A program made the translations under genes and the position numbers. DNA of 54,073 nt, taken from contig JAGBAV010000133.1 in the NCBI GenBank assembly GCA_017938795.1, positions 1-54,073 of the forward strand, read 5' to 3'. The stretch is from Clostridia bacterium (GTDB lineage: Bacteria; Bacillota; Clostridia; Christensenellales; Aristaeellaceae). The notes under the pieces are model-generated. The model was not told where the DNA came from and ran no database searches. It worked only from the letters and a program-made list of their open reading frames with translations. This document shows positions 16,529 to 25,776 of the stretch, piece by piece; position 1 is the first letter of the stretch; the number at the start of each line of letters is the position of its first letter.

Positions 16529-18415
16529 ATGAAGAAGTTCCTTGGTATTCTTCTGGCTGTGGCGATGCTGATGACCAGCGTCGTCGCGATGGCTGACACC
16601 TTTGAGGGCGTCGGCACCGGCATGGGCGGCGAGCTGAAGGTCGCCATCACTGTCGAGGACGGCAAGATCACTGCGATCGAGGTCGTCTCCCACAACGAGA
16701 CCGCTGGCATCTCCGATCCGGCTTTTGCCCAGATCCCGGACGCCATCATCGCCAACCAGTCTCTGGCGGTTGACGCCGTCGCCGGCGCGACCATGACCTC
16801 CAACGCCCTGCTGACCGCCGTTGAGGCTGCCGCTGCTGCTGCCGGCCTGGACGTCGAGGCCCTCAAGGCTGCTGAGGTCGAGGCTGCTGAGGTCACCTAT
16901 GCGACCGAGCTGACCGCTGACGTCGTTGTCGTCGGTGCGGGCGGCGCCGGCCTCGCTGCTGCGACTGCTGCTACCCAGAGCGGCGCTTCCGTCATCGTTA
17001 TCGAGAAGATGGGCACCGTCGGCGGCAACTCCATCATCTGCGGCGGCATCTACAACAGCCCGGATGCTGAGCTCCAGGAGAAGGTTGAGATGTCCGACAG
17101 CGTCAAGTCTCTGGTCGAGACCGCGCTGGCTGAGGCTCCGGTGAGCGACGAGCACGCCGAGCTGCAGGCTGCCGTGAAGGCGGACTTCGACGCTTATGTT
17201 GCCAACGGTTCCGTCGGCCTGTTCGACTCTGCCAACTGGTACGCCCTGCAGACCTGGAACGGCGGAGATAAGGTTGCCAATCTGGATCTGGTCAAGGTGC
17301 TGGCTAACAACGCTTTCCCGGGCCTCGAGTGGCTCAAGAGCCTCGGCATGCAGTTCTCTGACGTGATCGGTCAGGGCGCCGGCTCCCTCTATCAGCGCAC
17401 CCACGGTTCCCTGGATTCCATGGGCACCGGCTATATCAAGGTCTTCATGGAGACCGTCGGCGCTGAGAACGTTCTCACCAACACCAAGGGCGAGAGCCTG
17501 ATCATGGACGAGACCGGCCGCGTGGTTGGCGTCAATGCCACCAATCCGGACGGCTCCGCGCTGAAGATCAACGCCAGCAAGGGCGTCGTCATCGCGACCG
17601 GCGGCTTCTCTGCCAACGTCGAGATGCGTGAGCAGTACAACACCTCCGGCAAGTGGCCGGTTCTGGGCGAGAACATCATGACCACCAACGCTGCCGGCAT
17701 CACCGGCGACGGCATCAAGATGGCTGCCGAGGTCGGCGCCAATCTGGTGGACATGGAGCAGATCCAGCTGCTCTACCTGGGCAACCCGTTCAACGGCGGC
17801 ATGACCCGCTACACCCCGCGTGATCTGTCCGGCACCGACCAGATCATCTTCGTCAACAAGGAAGGCAAGCGCTTCGTTCAGGAGGACGGCCGCCGCGATG
17901 TCATCTGCACCGCGCTGATCGCCCAGACCGACGGCGTCATGTACATCCTTGAGTCCGGCGACGGCGACGCCGTGGATCCGGACGAGCTGCTGACCGGCGA
18001 CGGCTATCCGGCCCGCGAGGCTGAGGCTGAGGGCTACCTCCTCATCGCCGACACCCTCGAGGAGATGGCCGAGAAGATCGGCTGCGACTACGCGACCCTG
18101 CAGGCGACTGTTGATTCCTTCAATGCCGCTGTCAAGGCTAGCGAGGACGAGTTCGGCCGCAAGCTGTACTCCACCGAGCTGACCAAGGGTCCGTGGATTG
18201 CCTGCGCCCGCGTGGCCTGCGTCCATCACACCATGGGCGGCATCCAGGTCAACACCAACACCGAGGTCCTCGATGCTGAGGGCAACGTGATCCCGGGCCT
18301 GTTCGCGGCCGGCGAGGTCACCGGTGGTCTGCACGGCGCCAACCGCCTCGGCGGCAACGCTATCGTTGACTTCGTTGTCTTCGGTAAGCTGGCCGGCGAG
18401 AACGCTGCGAAGTAA
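16529..18415 (+). CDS. Secreted FMN-binding/FAD-dependent reductase (fumarate/urocanate reductase-like)
   Basis: A 628-residue exported flavoprotein. Residues 1-22 are a signal peptide ending AMA before D23. An FMN-binding domain (about 28-105) carries DAVAGATMTS (82-91), the motif where ApbE links FMN to a Thr (T88 by analogy). A FAD_binding_2 domain follows from about 130, with VVGAGGAGLAAA for the ADP loop. RFVQEDGRRD and HHTMGG plus ANRLGGNAI match the dicarboxylate/urocanate reductase active-site regions of flavocytochrome c relatives. It has no haem motifs, so electrons would come through flavin-based extracellular transfer. The gene favours GCT and GTC codons unlike its GCG-rich neighbours, with a strong promoter and terminator, suggesting high expression. 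The electron acceptor is not predictable. Confidence 0.88.
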   Translation: MKKFLGILLAVAMLMTSVVAMADTFEGVGTGMGGELKVAITVEDGKITAIEVVSHNETAGISDPAFAQIPDAIIANQSLAVDAVAGATMTSNALLTAVEAAAAAAGLDVEALKAAEVEAAEVTYATELTADVVVVGAGGAGLAAATAATQSGASVIVIEKMGTVGGNSIICGGIYNSPDAELQEKVEMSDSVKSLVETALAEAPVSDEHAELQAAVKADFDAYVANGSVGLFDSANWYALQTWNGGDKVANLDLVKVLANNAFPGLEWLKSLGMQFSDVIGQGAGSLYQRTHGSLDSMGTGYIKVFMETVGAENVLTNTKGESLIMDETGRVVGVNATNPDGSALKINASKGVVIATGGFSANVEMREQYNTSGKWPVLGENIMTTNAAGITGDGIKMAAEVGANLVDMEQIQLLYLGNPFNGGMTRYTPRDLSGTDQIIFVNKEGKRFVQEDGRRDVICTALIAQTDGVMYILESGDGDAVDPDELLTGDGYPAREAEAEGYLLIADTLEEMAEKIGCDYATLQATVDSFNAAVKASEDEFGRKLYSTELTKGPWIACARVACVHHTMGGIQVNTNTEVLDAEGNVIPGLFAAGEVTGGLHGANRLGGNAIVDFVVFGKLAGENAAK

Positions 18416-18435
18416 TCAAAGATCCCCGATTCGGC

Positions 18436-18475
18436 AGAGCCGTCGGGCGGAGCAATCCGTCCGGCGGCTCTTTTT
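18436..18475 (+). terminator. Terminator after the flavoprotein gene
   Basis: A 16-base stem (AGAGCCGTCGGGCGGA / TCCGTCCGGCGGCTCT, one G-U-type imperfection) with a 4-base loop and a T5 tail. Confidence 0.92.
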
Positions 18476-18602
18476 GCCTTATGGAAACCGCGTACGACCT
18501 CAGGCGGCAGGTGCAGAATCAAGAGAATGACAAGGCGGTTTGCTGGCAGCCGCTGTCTGCCCATAAACCATCTGTCATTCAACGAAGAAATGCAGGATGT
18601 GC

Positions 18603-18631
18603 TTGACTTTAGCAGACTAACGTGCTAATAT
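18603..18631 (+). promoter_or_regulatory. his operon promoter with embedded operator
   Basis: TTGACT (18603-18608), 17-base spacer, TAATAT (18626-18631). A perfect inverted repeat TTAGCA-N8-TGCTAA (18609-18628) fills the spacer and overlaps the -10. A repressor bound there would block RNA polymerase. The first gene is the YerC/TrpR-family regulator, so autoregulation together with the his genes is likely. Confidence 0.8.
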
Positions 18632-18662
18632 AGCAGCATGATACTTCGCTGGGGTGAATGAA

Positions 18663-18971
18663 ATGAGCCTGAGACATGATAAGCAGACAGATGCTCTGTT
18701 TGAATCGATCCTTCAGCTTCGCAGCGTGGAGGAGTGCTATACGTATTTTGAGGATCTGTGCACAGTACGGGAGATCCGCGATCTCGGCCAGCGGCTGGAG
18801 GTAGCGCGTCTGCTGCGTGCGGGCAGCTCCTATCAGCAGGCGGCGTCGGCGACGGGTGTCAGTTCAGCGACCGTGGGCCGCGTGAAGAAGTGCCTTGACT
18901 ACGGTCCCGGCGGCTATGAGATGATCATGAAGCGGATGGAGGCGGATACCGATGAGGATGGAGCATCTTAA
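18663..18971 (+). CDS. yerC: YerC/YecD-family TrpR-like regulator, probable histidine repressor
   Basis: A 102-residue helix-turn-helix protein of the TrpR-related YerC family. The DNA-binding part is LGQRLEVARLLRAGSSYQQAASATGVSSATVGRVKKCL, with the recognition helix in the SSATVGRVKK segment. The ATG at 18663 has GGGGTGA at 5 bases; a GTG at 18654 overlaps that site and is less likely. It overlaps hisZ by 20 bases. Its promoter holds an inverted repeat with TTAGCA arms, and in Bacillota YerC (HisR) has been proposed to repress histidine synthesis. The co-regulator, presumably histidine, is inferred. Confidence 0.85.
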   Translation: MSLRHDKQTDALFESILQLRSVEECYTYFEDLCTVREIRDLGQRLEVARLLRAGSSYQQAASATGVSSATVGRVKKCLDYGPGGYEMIMKRMEADTDEDGAS

Positions 18972-20043
18972 CGCGGAGGAGCGCGCCTCCGTTGCGCTGC
19001 GCGCGCTGTATCTTTCCTATGGCTACAGGCCGTATCAGGTCAGCAAATTCGAGGAATACGATCTGTATATGCGCAACAAGAGCCTGCTTGAAGGGGAGCA
19101 GATCCTGACCTTCAGCGGCGCGGACGGGCGGTTGATGGCGCTCAAGCCGGATATCACCTTCTCCGTCGTGCGCAATACCTCCGATGACGACGGTCAGATC
19201 AAGCTGTTCTATGCAGAGACGGTCTACCGCGCGGCGCGCGGCGCATACGGCTTCCGCGAGATCATGCAGACGGGCGTGGAATGCATCGGCATGGTGGACG
19301 CCTACGCCATGGCGGAGGTGCTGACGATGGCGGCGCAGAGCCTTCAGACGATCTCTCCGGCCTATGTGCTGGATATCGCCGATATGGGCGTAGCCTCCGG
19401 TATTCTGGAGGGTGAGGCGGTCAGCGATGCGCAGCGCGGGGCGCTGATGGCGCTGGTGAGCGCGAAGAACCTGCACGGGCTTGCGGCGCTGTGCGCGCAG
19501 CTTGGCGTCTCGGCGGAGGCACAGCGATGCCTGTCCGCGCTGATTACGGAGTTCGGCCCGCTTGGCGAGACGCTTGATCGTTTTGAGCGGCTGGGGCTGC
19601 CCGCCGCGTGTACGGCTCCGCTGCGCAGCCTGCACGAGGTGGCGCAGCTGCTTGAGGCGGAGGGCGTGGCGAATGTGAACCTCGACTTTTCCGTTGTCAA
19701 CGATATGCGCTATTACAACGGTCTGGTCTTCAGCGGCTTCATCGAGGGTATCCCCAGCGGCGTGCTCTCCGGCGGCCGGTATGACCTGCTGATGCGCCGC
19801 ATGGGCCGCAGCAGCGAGGCGATCGGCTTTGCCGTGTGCCTGGATCAGCTGGAGCGGTTCATGCATGAAAAGCCGGAATACGACGTGGATGTGCTGATCC
19901 TCTATGACGGCGACGGGCAGGCGGCGAAGGCCGCTGAGCTGGCGCGGGCATACAGGGGGCAGGGCGGCCGCGTCCGCGTGCAGCGCAGCGGCGATACAGC
20001 GATCCGTGCGGCGAAGACCATCGTGATCGGGAATGAGGGGTGA
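18952..20043 (+). CDS. hisZ: ATP phosphoribosyltransferase regulatory subunit
   Basis: A 363-residue class II histidyl-tRNA synthetase paralog that lacks aminoacylation and serves as the allosteric partner of short-form HisG. FSGADGRLMALKPDITFSVVR is the motif 2-like core, and SGVLSGGRYDLLMRRMG the motif 3-like end. The start ATG has GGAGG at 9 bases and lies inside the end of yerC, giving translational coupling. HisZ is expected because the following HisG is of the short type. It opens the biosynthetic part of the operon. Confidence 0.92.
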   Translation: MRMEHLNAEERASVALRALYLSYGYRPYQVSKFEEYDLYMRNKSLLEGEQILTFSGADGRLMALKPDITFSVVRNTSDDDGQIKLFYAETVYRAARGAYGFREIMQTGVECIGMVDAYAMAEVLTMAAQSLQTISPAYVLDIADMGVASGILEGEAVSDAQRGALMALVSAKNLHGLAALCAQLGVSAEAQRCLSALITEFGPLGETLDRFERLGLPAACTAPLRSLHEVAQLLEAEGVANVNLDFSVVNDMRYYNGLVFSGFIEGIPSGVLSGGRYDLLMRRMGRSSEAIGFAVCLDQLERFMHEKPEYDVDVLILYDGDGQAAKAAELARAYRGQGGRVRVQRSGDTAIRAAKTIVIGNEG

Positions 20044-20063
20044 GGATCGTGGCGGAGAAGAAG

Positions 20064-20696
20064 ATGATCAACATCGCGCTGCCCAAGGGCAGATTGGGCG
20101 AGAAGGTCTACGCCCTGCTGGCGCAGGCCGGCTATCCCTGCCCGGAGCTTCTGGAGGATAACCGCAAGCTCACCTTCGAGAACCCCGAGGCCGGCGTTCG
20201 CTACTTCTGGGTGAAGCCGTCGGACGTTGCTGTATATGTCGAACGCGGGGCGACGGATCTGGGCATCGCCGGCAAGGATATCCTGCTGGAGTACCGCCCG
20301 GACGTCTATGAGCTGCTCGATCTTCAGATGGGCAGGTGCCGCATGTGCGTGGCAGGCCCCGCTGACTTTGTTGACGATCATGCGCAGACCCTGCGTGTGG
20401 CGACGAAATTCCCCAATATCGCGGCGACGTACTACAGCGAGCGCAGCCGCGAGATTGAGCTCATCCATCTCAACGGCTCCATCGAGCTGGCGCCGATCCT
20501 TGGCCTGTCCGACGTGATCGTGGATATCGTGGAGACGGGCAAGACGCTCAAGGAGAACGGTCTTAGCGTTCATGCCGAGATCGTCCCCATCAGCGCGAGG
20601 CTGATCGCCAATAAAGCAGCATTCAAATTCAAGAGCAGCGAGATCCGTGCGCTGACCGCGCGTGCCGCGGAGGCTGTGGCGGAGCGAAGCAAATAA
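20064..20696 (+). CDS. hisG: ATP phosphoribosyltransferase, short form
   Basis: Catalytic subunit of the first committed step, joining ATP and PRPP to phosphoribosyl-ATP; it needs HisZ. The N-terminus reads MINIALPKGRLGEKVY, and VIVDIVETGKTLKENGL holds the PRPP-binding segment. With about 210 residues it is the short form without the C-terminal histidine-binding domain. I chose the ATG at 20064 (GGAG 6 bases before). GTG codons at 20040 and 20049 in the same frame would add 8 or 5 residues, the first overlapping the hisZ stop. Confidence 0.93.
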   Translation: MINIALPKGRLGEKVYALLAQAGYPCPELLEDNRKLTFENPEAGVRYFWVKPSDVAVYVERGATDLGIAGKDILLEYRPDVYELLDLQMGRCRMCVAGPADFVDDHAQTLRVATKFPNIAATYYSERSREIELIHLNGSIELAPILGLSDVIVDIVETGKTLKENGLSVHAEIVPISARLIANKAAFKFKSSEIRALTARAAEAVAERSK

Positions 20697-20716
20697 CGAA
20701 GCAAGAGGGCATGACG

Positions 20717-21991
20717 ATGAAGATCTACCGGTATGAAGAGACGGATAAGCGCGCGCTGCTCATGCGCGGCATTGAGGCGAGCGGCGTAGGCCCCGCGGTG
20801 TCGGCGATTCTCGCGGATGTCCGCGCGCGCGGCGATGAGGCGCTGTTTGCGTATTGCGAGCGGTTTGACGGCGCGAAGCTCGATGCGCTGGAGGTACCGC
20901 AGGCGGAGATCGACGCGGCGTATGATCAGCTGGATCCCGCGCTGCGCGAGGCCATGGAGCTTGCTGCCCAAAACATCCGCGCCTACCACAGCATGCAGCG
21001 CCGCGAGGGCTTCCGCATGGACTGCGGCGGCGGCGTGTACATGGGGCAGAAGGTGACGCCGATTGAGAAGGTCGGCCTGTATATCCCCGGCGGCACGGCG
21101 AGCTACCCGTCCACCGTCTTCATGAATGCGATTCCCGCGCAGATCGCGGGCTGCAGCGAGATCGTGATGGTCTCCCCGCCCTCGTGTTCGGGCACGATTG
21201 CCGCGCCCATTCTGGCGGCGGCGAAGCTGGCGGGCGTGACGCGGGTCTTCCGCCTTGGCGGCGCGCAGGCGATTGCCGCGCTGGCCTACGGTACGCAGAG
21301 CGTGCCGAAGGTGGATAAGATTGTCGGCCCGGGCAATGCCTATGTCGCCGAGGCGAAGCGTCAGGTCTTCGGCCTTGTGAGCATCGACATGATCGCCGGC
21401 CCCAGCGAGATTCTCGTCGTCGCCGACGGAAAGAGCAATCCCGCCTTTGTCGCGGCGGATCTGCTCAGCCAGGCGGAGCATGACAGGCTTGCCTCCGCCG
21501 TGCTGGTGACGGACAGCATGGCGCTCGCGCAGGCGGTATCCGATGAGGTGGAGAGGCAGCTTTCGCTGCTCCCGCGCGAGGCGATTGCCCGCGTATCCAT
21601 CGAGGATAACGGCAAGATCATCGTCACCGACGATCTGCGCGCCGCTGTGGAGGCGGCGAACGAGCTGGCGCCGGAGCATCTGGAGTTGTGCATGGATGAT
21701 CCGGAGGCGTATCTGCCGCTGGTGCGCAATGCGGGCAGCGTCTTTATGGGGCGCTATTGCCCGGAGTCGCTGGGCGATTATCTCGCCGGGCCGAATCACA
21801 CGCTGCCGACCTCCGGCACGGCGCGCTTCTCCAGCCCGCTGAGCGTGGATGACTTCATCAAGAAGACACAGTATACCTATTACACGAAGGACGCGCTCGC
21901 GCAGGTGGCGGATCAGATCGCCGTCTTTGCCCGGGCGGAGGGGCTGGAGGCGCACGCGCGCGCTGCGCTCATCCGCATGGAGAAGGAATAA
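20717..21991 (+). CDS. hisD: Histidinol dehydrogenase
   Basis: A 424-residue zinc enzyme that oxidises L-histidinol to histidine with two NAD+. VGLYIPGGTASYPSTVFM and KIVGPGNAYVAEAKRQV are the family signature. SQAEHDRLASAVLVTD supplies zinc ligands, ELAPEHLEL the catalytic Glu-His pair, and GPNHTLPTSGTARFSS the C-terminal substrate site. The ATG at 20717 is chosen because GAGGG lies 7 bases away; the ATG at 20711 sits too close to it. It follows hisG by 20 bases. Confidence 0.96.
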   Translation: MKIYRYEETDKRALLMRGIEASGVGPAVSAILADVRARGDEALFAYCERFDGAKLDALEVPQAEIDAAYDQLDPALREAMELAAQNIRAYHSMQRREGFRMDCGGGVYMGQKVTPIEKVGLYIPGGTASYPSTVFMNAIPAQIAGCSEIVMVSPPSCSGTIAAPILAAAKLAGVTRVFRLGGAQAIAALAYGTQSVPKVDKIVGPGNAYVAEAKRQVFGLVSIDMIAGPSEILVVADGKSNPAFVAADLLSQAEHDRLASAVLVTDSMALAQAVSDEVERQLSLLPREAIARVSIEDNGKIIVTDDLRAAVEAANELAPEHLELCMDDPEAYLPLVRNAGSVFMGRYCPESLGDYLAGPNHTLPTSGTARFSSPLSVDDFIKKTQYTYYTKDALAQVADQIAVFARAEGLEAHARAALIRMEKE

Positions 21992-22026
21992 GGGCGAATG
22001 CCCGGACTGAGGAAAGAGGAGAGCAT

Positions 22027-23082
22027 ATGGGCGGATATCTGATGCAGAAGCATCGCGCGCTGCCGGCGTATGTGCCCGGTGAGCATGCGGAGGATGACAG
22101 CTTCATCCGGCTGAATACGAACGAATCGCCGTATCCGCCTTCGCCTTCCGTTGCGGCGGCCGTCGCGCGTGAGGTCGGTCAGCTGTCCTATTACAACGAC
22201 CCGGACTGTACCGCCCTGCGCGCCGCGCTGGCGGGGCTCTACGGCGTGCAGCCGGAGAATGTCGCCGTGGGCAACGGCTCGGATGAGCTGCTGGCGTTCG
22301 CTTTCTATGCCTTTGCGGACGCCGATCATCCCATCGCCCTGCCGGATATCACCTACGGCTACTATGATCTGTTTGCCGCGGTGTATGGGATTCCGCTGCG
22401 CAGGATCCCGCTGAAGGATGATTTCACCGTGGATGTGGATGCCTTCTGCGGCGCGGGCTGCATGATCGTGCTGACCAATCCGAACGCGCCGACGGGCTAT
22501 GCCATCAGCGTTGATCAGATCGAGCGCATCGTGCGCAGCAATCCGCAGAGCGTGGTGCTGGTGGACGAGGCATATATCGACTTCGGCGCGGAGAGCTGCC
22601 TGCCGTTGATCGGGAAGTATGACAATCTGCTGATCGTGCGCACCTATTCAAAGTCCCGCTCGATGGCGGGCGCGCGCATTGGCTACTGCTTCGGCTGTGC
22701 CGATCTGATCGCGCAGCTGGAGGTCATCCGCAATGCGCTCAATCTCTACAGCGTCAGCCGGATGGCTCAGGCGGCAGGAGAAGCCGCCGTTGCGGAGAAT
22801 GACTACTATATGGACAACTGCCGCAGGATCATGGATACGCGCCGGATGACGACCGACGCGCTGCGGGAGATGGGCTTTGAGGTGCTGGAGTCGCTGGGCA
22901 ACTTCATCTTCGCCCGGTGCCCGCAGATGGCGGGCGCGCAGCTGGCGGCGGCGCTGCGGCAGCGGGGGATCCTCGTGCGCCGCTGGGACGCGCCGCGCAT
23001 ATCGGAATACCTGCGCATCACCATCGGCACGCGGGAGCAGATGGAGACAATGCTCGAAGCGATCAGCGCAATACTGGTATAA
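22027..23082 (+). CDS. hisC: Histidinol-phosphate aminotransferase
   Basis: A 351-residue fold-type I PLP enzyme converting imidazole-acetol phosphate to histidinol phosphate. RLNTNESPYPPSP is the classic N-terminal motif, VLTNPNAPTGY the cofactor ring region, LVDEAYIDFG the pyridine-N Asp, and TYSKSRSMAGARIGY holds the PLP lysine. The ATG at 22027 follows AGGAG; a second ATG at 22042 also fits but has a worse site. Fourth gene of the operon. Confidence 0.95.
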   Translation: MGGYLMQKHRALPAYVPGEHAEDDSFIRLNTNESPYPPSPSVAAAVAREVGQLSYYNDPDCTALRAALAGLYGVQPENVAVGNGSDELLAFAFYAFADADHPIALPDITYGYYDLFAAVYGIPLRRIPLKDDFTVDVDAFCGAGCMIVLTNPNAPTGYAISVDQIERIVRSNPQSVVLVDEAYIDFGAESCLPLIGKYDNLLIVRTYSKSRSMAGARIGYCFGCADLIAQLEVIRNALNLYSVSRMAQAAGEAAVAENDYYMDNCRRIMDTRRMTTDALREMGFEVLESLGNFIFARCPQMAGAQLAAALRQRGILVRRWDAPRISEYLRITIGTREQMETMLEAISAILV

Positions 23083-23094
23083 GGAGAACGGACG

Positions 23095-23685
23095 ATGAGG
23101 AACGCGGAAATCAAACGTGCGACGGCCGAGACGGATATCACCCTGCGCCTTTTGCTGGATGGAACGGGCAGGAGCAGCATCCGCACGGGCGTCGGCTTTC
23201 TGGATCATATGCTGACGCTGTTTGCCGCGCATGCGCGGTTTGATCTTGACGTCGTCTGCCGGGGCGATACGATGGTGGACGATCATCACAGCGTGGAGGA
23301 TATCGGCATCGCGCTGGGCGACGCGTTCTGTGCGGCGCTGGGGGATAAGCGCGGGATCTGCCGCTACGGCAGCATGCTCCTGCCGATGGATGAGGCGCTG
23401 GTGCTCTGCGCTGCGGATCTTTCCGGCCGCAGCATGCTGCGCATGAATGTGCAGATCCCCTCGCGGAAGATCGGCACGTTTGATACTGAGCTGGTGGAGG
23501 AGTTCTTCCTCGCGTTCACGCGCAGGGCGGGCGTCACGCTGCACATCCGCCAGATGGACGGGACGAACAGCCATCACATCGTGGAGGCGGTCTTCAAGGC
23601 ATTCGGCAGGGCGCTGCGACAGGCAGTGAGCCTTGATCCTGCGCTGGGGGATGAGATCCCCTCGACCAAGGGAGTGCTGGTATGA
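23095..23685 (+). CDS. hisB: Imidazoleglycerol-phosphate dehydratase
   Basis: A 196-residue monofunctional HisB (no phosphatase domain), a manganese enzyme of the sixth pathway step. The signature histidine clusters are FLDHMLTLFAAH near residue 40 and DDHHSVEDIGIALG near 65, with NSHHIVEAVFKAFGRAL in the second half. The phosphatase function absent here is met by the PHP-type hisK at the end of the operon. It overlaps hisH by the ATGA at 23682-23685. Confidence 0.96.
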   Translation: MRNAEIKRATAETDITLRLLLDGTGRSSIRTGVGFLDHMLTLFAAHARFDLDVVCRGDTMVDDHHSVEDIGIALGDAFCAALGDKRGICRYGSMLLPMDEALVLCAADLSGRSMLRMNVQIPSRKIGTFDTELVEEFFLAFTRRAGVTLHIRQMDGTNSHHIVEAVFKAFGRALRQAVSLDPALGDEIPSTKGVLV

Positions 23686-24299
23686 TTGCAATCATTGATT
23701 ATGGCGTGGGCAATCTGTTTTCCCTGCGCAGCTCGCTGGCGATGATCGGCACGCAGGCGGAGGTGACGGCGGATCCGGCGCGTATTGCCGCAGCGGACAG
23801 GCTGATCCTGCCGGGCGTCGGCGCATTCGGCGATGCACGGGCGCAGCTGGCGGCCACGGGGCTTGACCGCGTGGTGAAGGAAGCCGCGGCGTCGGGGAAG
23901 ATGCTCATGGGTATCTGCCTTGGCATGCAGCTGCTCTTTGAGAAGAGCTATGAATTCGGCGAGCATGAGGGTCTTGGGCTGATCCCCGGTCAGGTGGTGG
24001 ATATGACCCCGCGTATCACGCCCGGGCTGAAGGTGCCGCATATCGGCTGGAATGGGCTGGAGATCACGAAGAAGGATCATCCGCTGATGCGAGGGCTGGA
24101 GGACGGCGACTGCGTCTACTTTGTGCACAGCTACTGCGCTGTTGACTGCGCGGACAGCCTTGTCGCGCGCACGGAATACGGCGGGGAGATCACGGCGGCT
24201 GTGGCGCGCGGGAATGTGTGCGGCTGCCAGTTCCACCCGGAGAAGAGCGGGCGCGTCGGGCTGCAGATCCTGCGTTCGTTCTGTGAGATGGAGGGATAA
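23682..24299 (+). CDS. hisH: Imidazole glycerol phosphate synthase, glutaminase subunit
   Basis: A 205-residue class I glutamine amidotransferase that feeds ammonia to HisF. The nucleophile Cys lies in MGICLGMQLLFE (near residue 80), and the His-Glu pair in CQFHPEKSG near the C-terminus. The start overlaps the hisB stop (ATGA), so translation is coupled. Confidence 0.96.
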   Translation: MIAIIDYGVGNLFSLRSSLAMIGTQAEVTADPARIAAADRLILPGVGAFGDARAQLAATGLDRVVKEAAASGKMLMGICLGMQLLFEKSYEFGEHEGLGLIPGQVVDMTPRITPGLKVPHIGWNGLEITKKDHPLMRGLEDGDCVYFVHSYCAVDCADSLVARTEYGGEITAAVARGNVCGCQFHPEKSGRVGLQILRSFCEMEG

Positions 24300-24303
24300 C
24301 GCG

Positions 24304-25017
24304 ATGCAGATATGGCCGGCAATCGATCTCTACGGCGGCAAGGCGGTGCGCCTGCTGCGCGGGGATTATCAGCATATGACGATCTATTCGGATGATCCCG
24401 TCTCCGTGGCGAAGGACTTTGAGCGCTGCGGCGCGGCGTATATCCACATGGTGGATCTGGAGGGCGCAAAGACCGGCGGCACGCCGAACCTGCATATCGT
24501 GCGCGAGGTCGCCAGGCAGACCGGTCTGTTCATCGAGATCGGCGGCGGCATCCGCAGCGAGGCGGCTGTGGCGGCGTATCTTGAGGCCGGCGCGGGCCGC
24601 GTGATCCTCGGTACGGCGGCGGTTACCGATCCGGACTTCCTGCAGCGGATGGTCAGCGCCTACGGTGAGCGTATCGCCGTGAGCGTGGACCTGAAGGACG
24701 GCATGGCAGCGATCCGCGGATGGACGGAGAAGAGCGCGCTGACCTGCGACGCACTGATGCAGCGCCTGCAGGACGCGGGCGTGAAGACTGTGATCTGCAC
24801 GGACATCAGCCGCGACGGCGCGATGCAGGGCACGAACGTCGCGCTCTACAGGGATCTGGGCGCGCGCTATGCCATGGACTTCATCGCCTCCGGCGGCGTG
24901 TCCTCGATGGCAGATATCCATGCGCTGAAGGCGGGCAGCGTCTGCGGCGCGATCATCGGCAAGGCGTACTATACCGGCGCAATCGATCTGAGGGAAGCGA
25001 TTGAGGTGGCAGGATGA
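24304..25017 (+). CDS. hisA: ProFAR isomerase (HisA)
   Basis: A 237-residue (beta/alpha)8 isomerase of the fourth pathway step. The N-terminal WPAIDLYGGKAVRLLRGDY holds the catalytic Asp, FIEIGGGIRS the first phosphate loop, ICTDISRDGAMQGTN the second catalytic Asp, and FIASGGVSS the second phosphate loop. It starts 4 bases after hisH; a longer reading frame extending into hisH is a shadow. It overlaps hisF by 4 bases. Confidence 0.96.
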   Translation: MQIWPAIDLYGGKAVRLLRGDYQHMTIYSDDPVSVAKDFERCGAAYIHMVDLEGAKTGGTPNLHIVREVARQTGLFIEIGGGIRSEAAVAAYLEAGAGRVILGTAAVTDPDFLQRMVSAYGERIAVSVDLKDGMAAIRGWTEKSALTCDALMQRLQDAGVKTVICTDISRDGAMQGTNVALYRDLGARYAMDFIASGGVSSMADIHALKAGSVCGAIIGKAYYTGAIDLREAIEVAG

Positions 25018-25775
25018 TCACAAAGCGAATCATCCCCTGTCTGGATGTGAGGAACGGCAGGGTGGTCAAGGGCGTCAACTTCGCAGGGCTGTCGGATGTG
25101 TCCCATCCCGTCGATCTGGCGCGCTATTACTCGGAGTCCGGCGCGGACGAGCTGGTGTTCTATGACATCACGGCCTCGGCGGAGGGGCGCGCGCTGTTTA
25201 CCGATATCCTGCGGGAGGTCGCCTCGACGATCTTCATCCCGCTGACGGTCGGCGGCGGTATCCGCGGCGTGGGCGATTTTGAGCGCGTGCTCTCCTGCGG
25301 CGCGGATAAGGTGAGCGTCAATTCCGGCGCGATCGCCAATCCGGAGCTGATCGCCGACGCGGCGAAGCGCTACGGCAGCCAGTGCGTGGTGCTCTCCGTG
25401 GACGCCAAGCGCGTGGACGGGGCGTATCACGTCTTTGCCAAGGGCGGCCGGGTGGACACCGGCATGGATGCGCTGGAGTGGATCCGCCGCGGCCTTGACA
25501 ACGGAGCGGGAGAGATCGTGCTCAACTCTATTGATACCGACGGCGTGAAGAAGGGCTTTGATTTACCGATGCTCGCCGACGTCTGCGCCTTTGCGAATGT
25601 GCCGGTGATCGCCTCGGGCGGTGCGGGCTGCGCGGAGGATTTTGTCACGCTGTTTAAGGAGATTCCCAAGGTGGACGCCGGGCTGGCCGCGTCGATCTTC
25701 CATTTTGGCGAGGTGAGTATTCCCTCGCTCAAGGAGACGCTGGCACGCAGCGGCGTCACAGTCAGGAGGGTATAA
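25014..25775 (+). CDS. hisF: Imidazole glycerol phosphate synthase, cyclase subunit
   Basis: A 253-residue (beta/alpha)8 cyclase that pairs with His[21 protein letters not shown] carries the catalytic Asp, TVGGGIRG and IASGGAG are the two phosphate loops, and [15 protein letters not shown] holds the second catalytic Asp. The ATG overlaps the hisA stop (ATGA). Confidence 0.97.
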   Translation: MITKRIIPCLDVRNGRVVKGVNFAGLSDVSHPVDLARYYSESGADELVFYDITASAEGRALFTDILREVASTIFIPLTVGGGIRGVGDFERVLSCGADKVSVNSGAIANPELIADAAKRYGSQCVVLSVDAKRVDGAYHVFAKGGRVDTGMDALEWIRRGLDNGAGEIVLNSIDTDGVKKGFDLPMLADVCAFANVPVIASGGAGCAEDFVTLFKEIPKVDAGLAASIFHFGEVSIPSLKETLARSGVTVRRV

Positions 25776-25776
25776 G

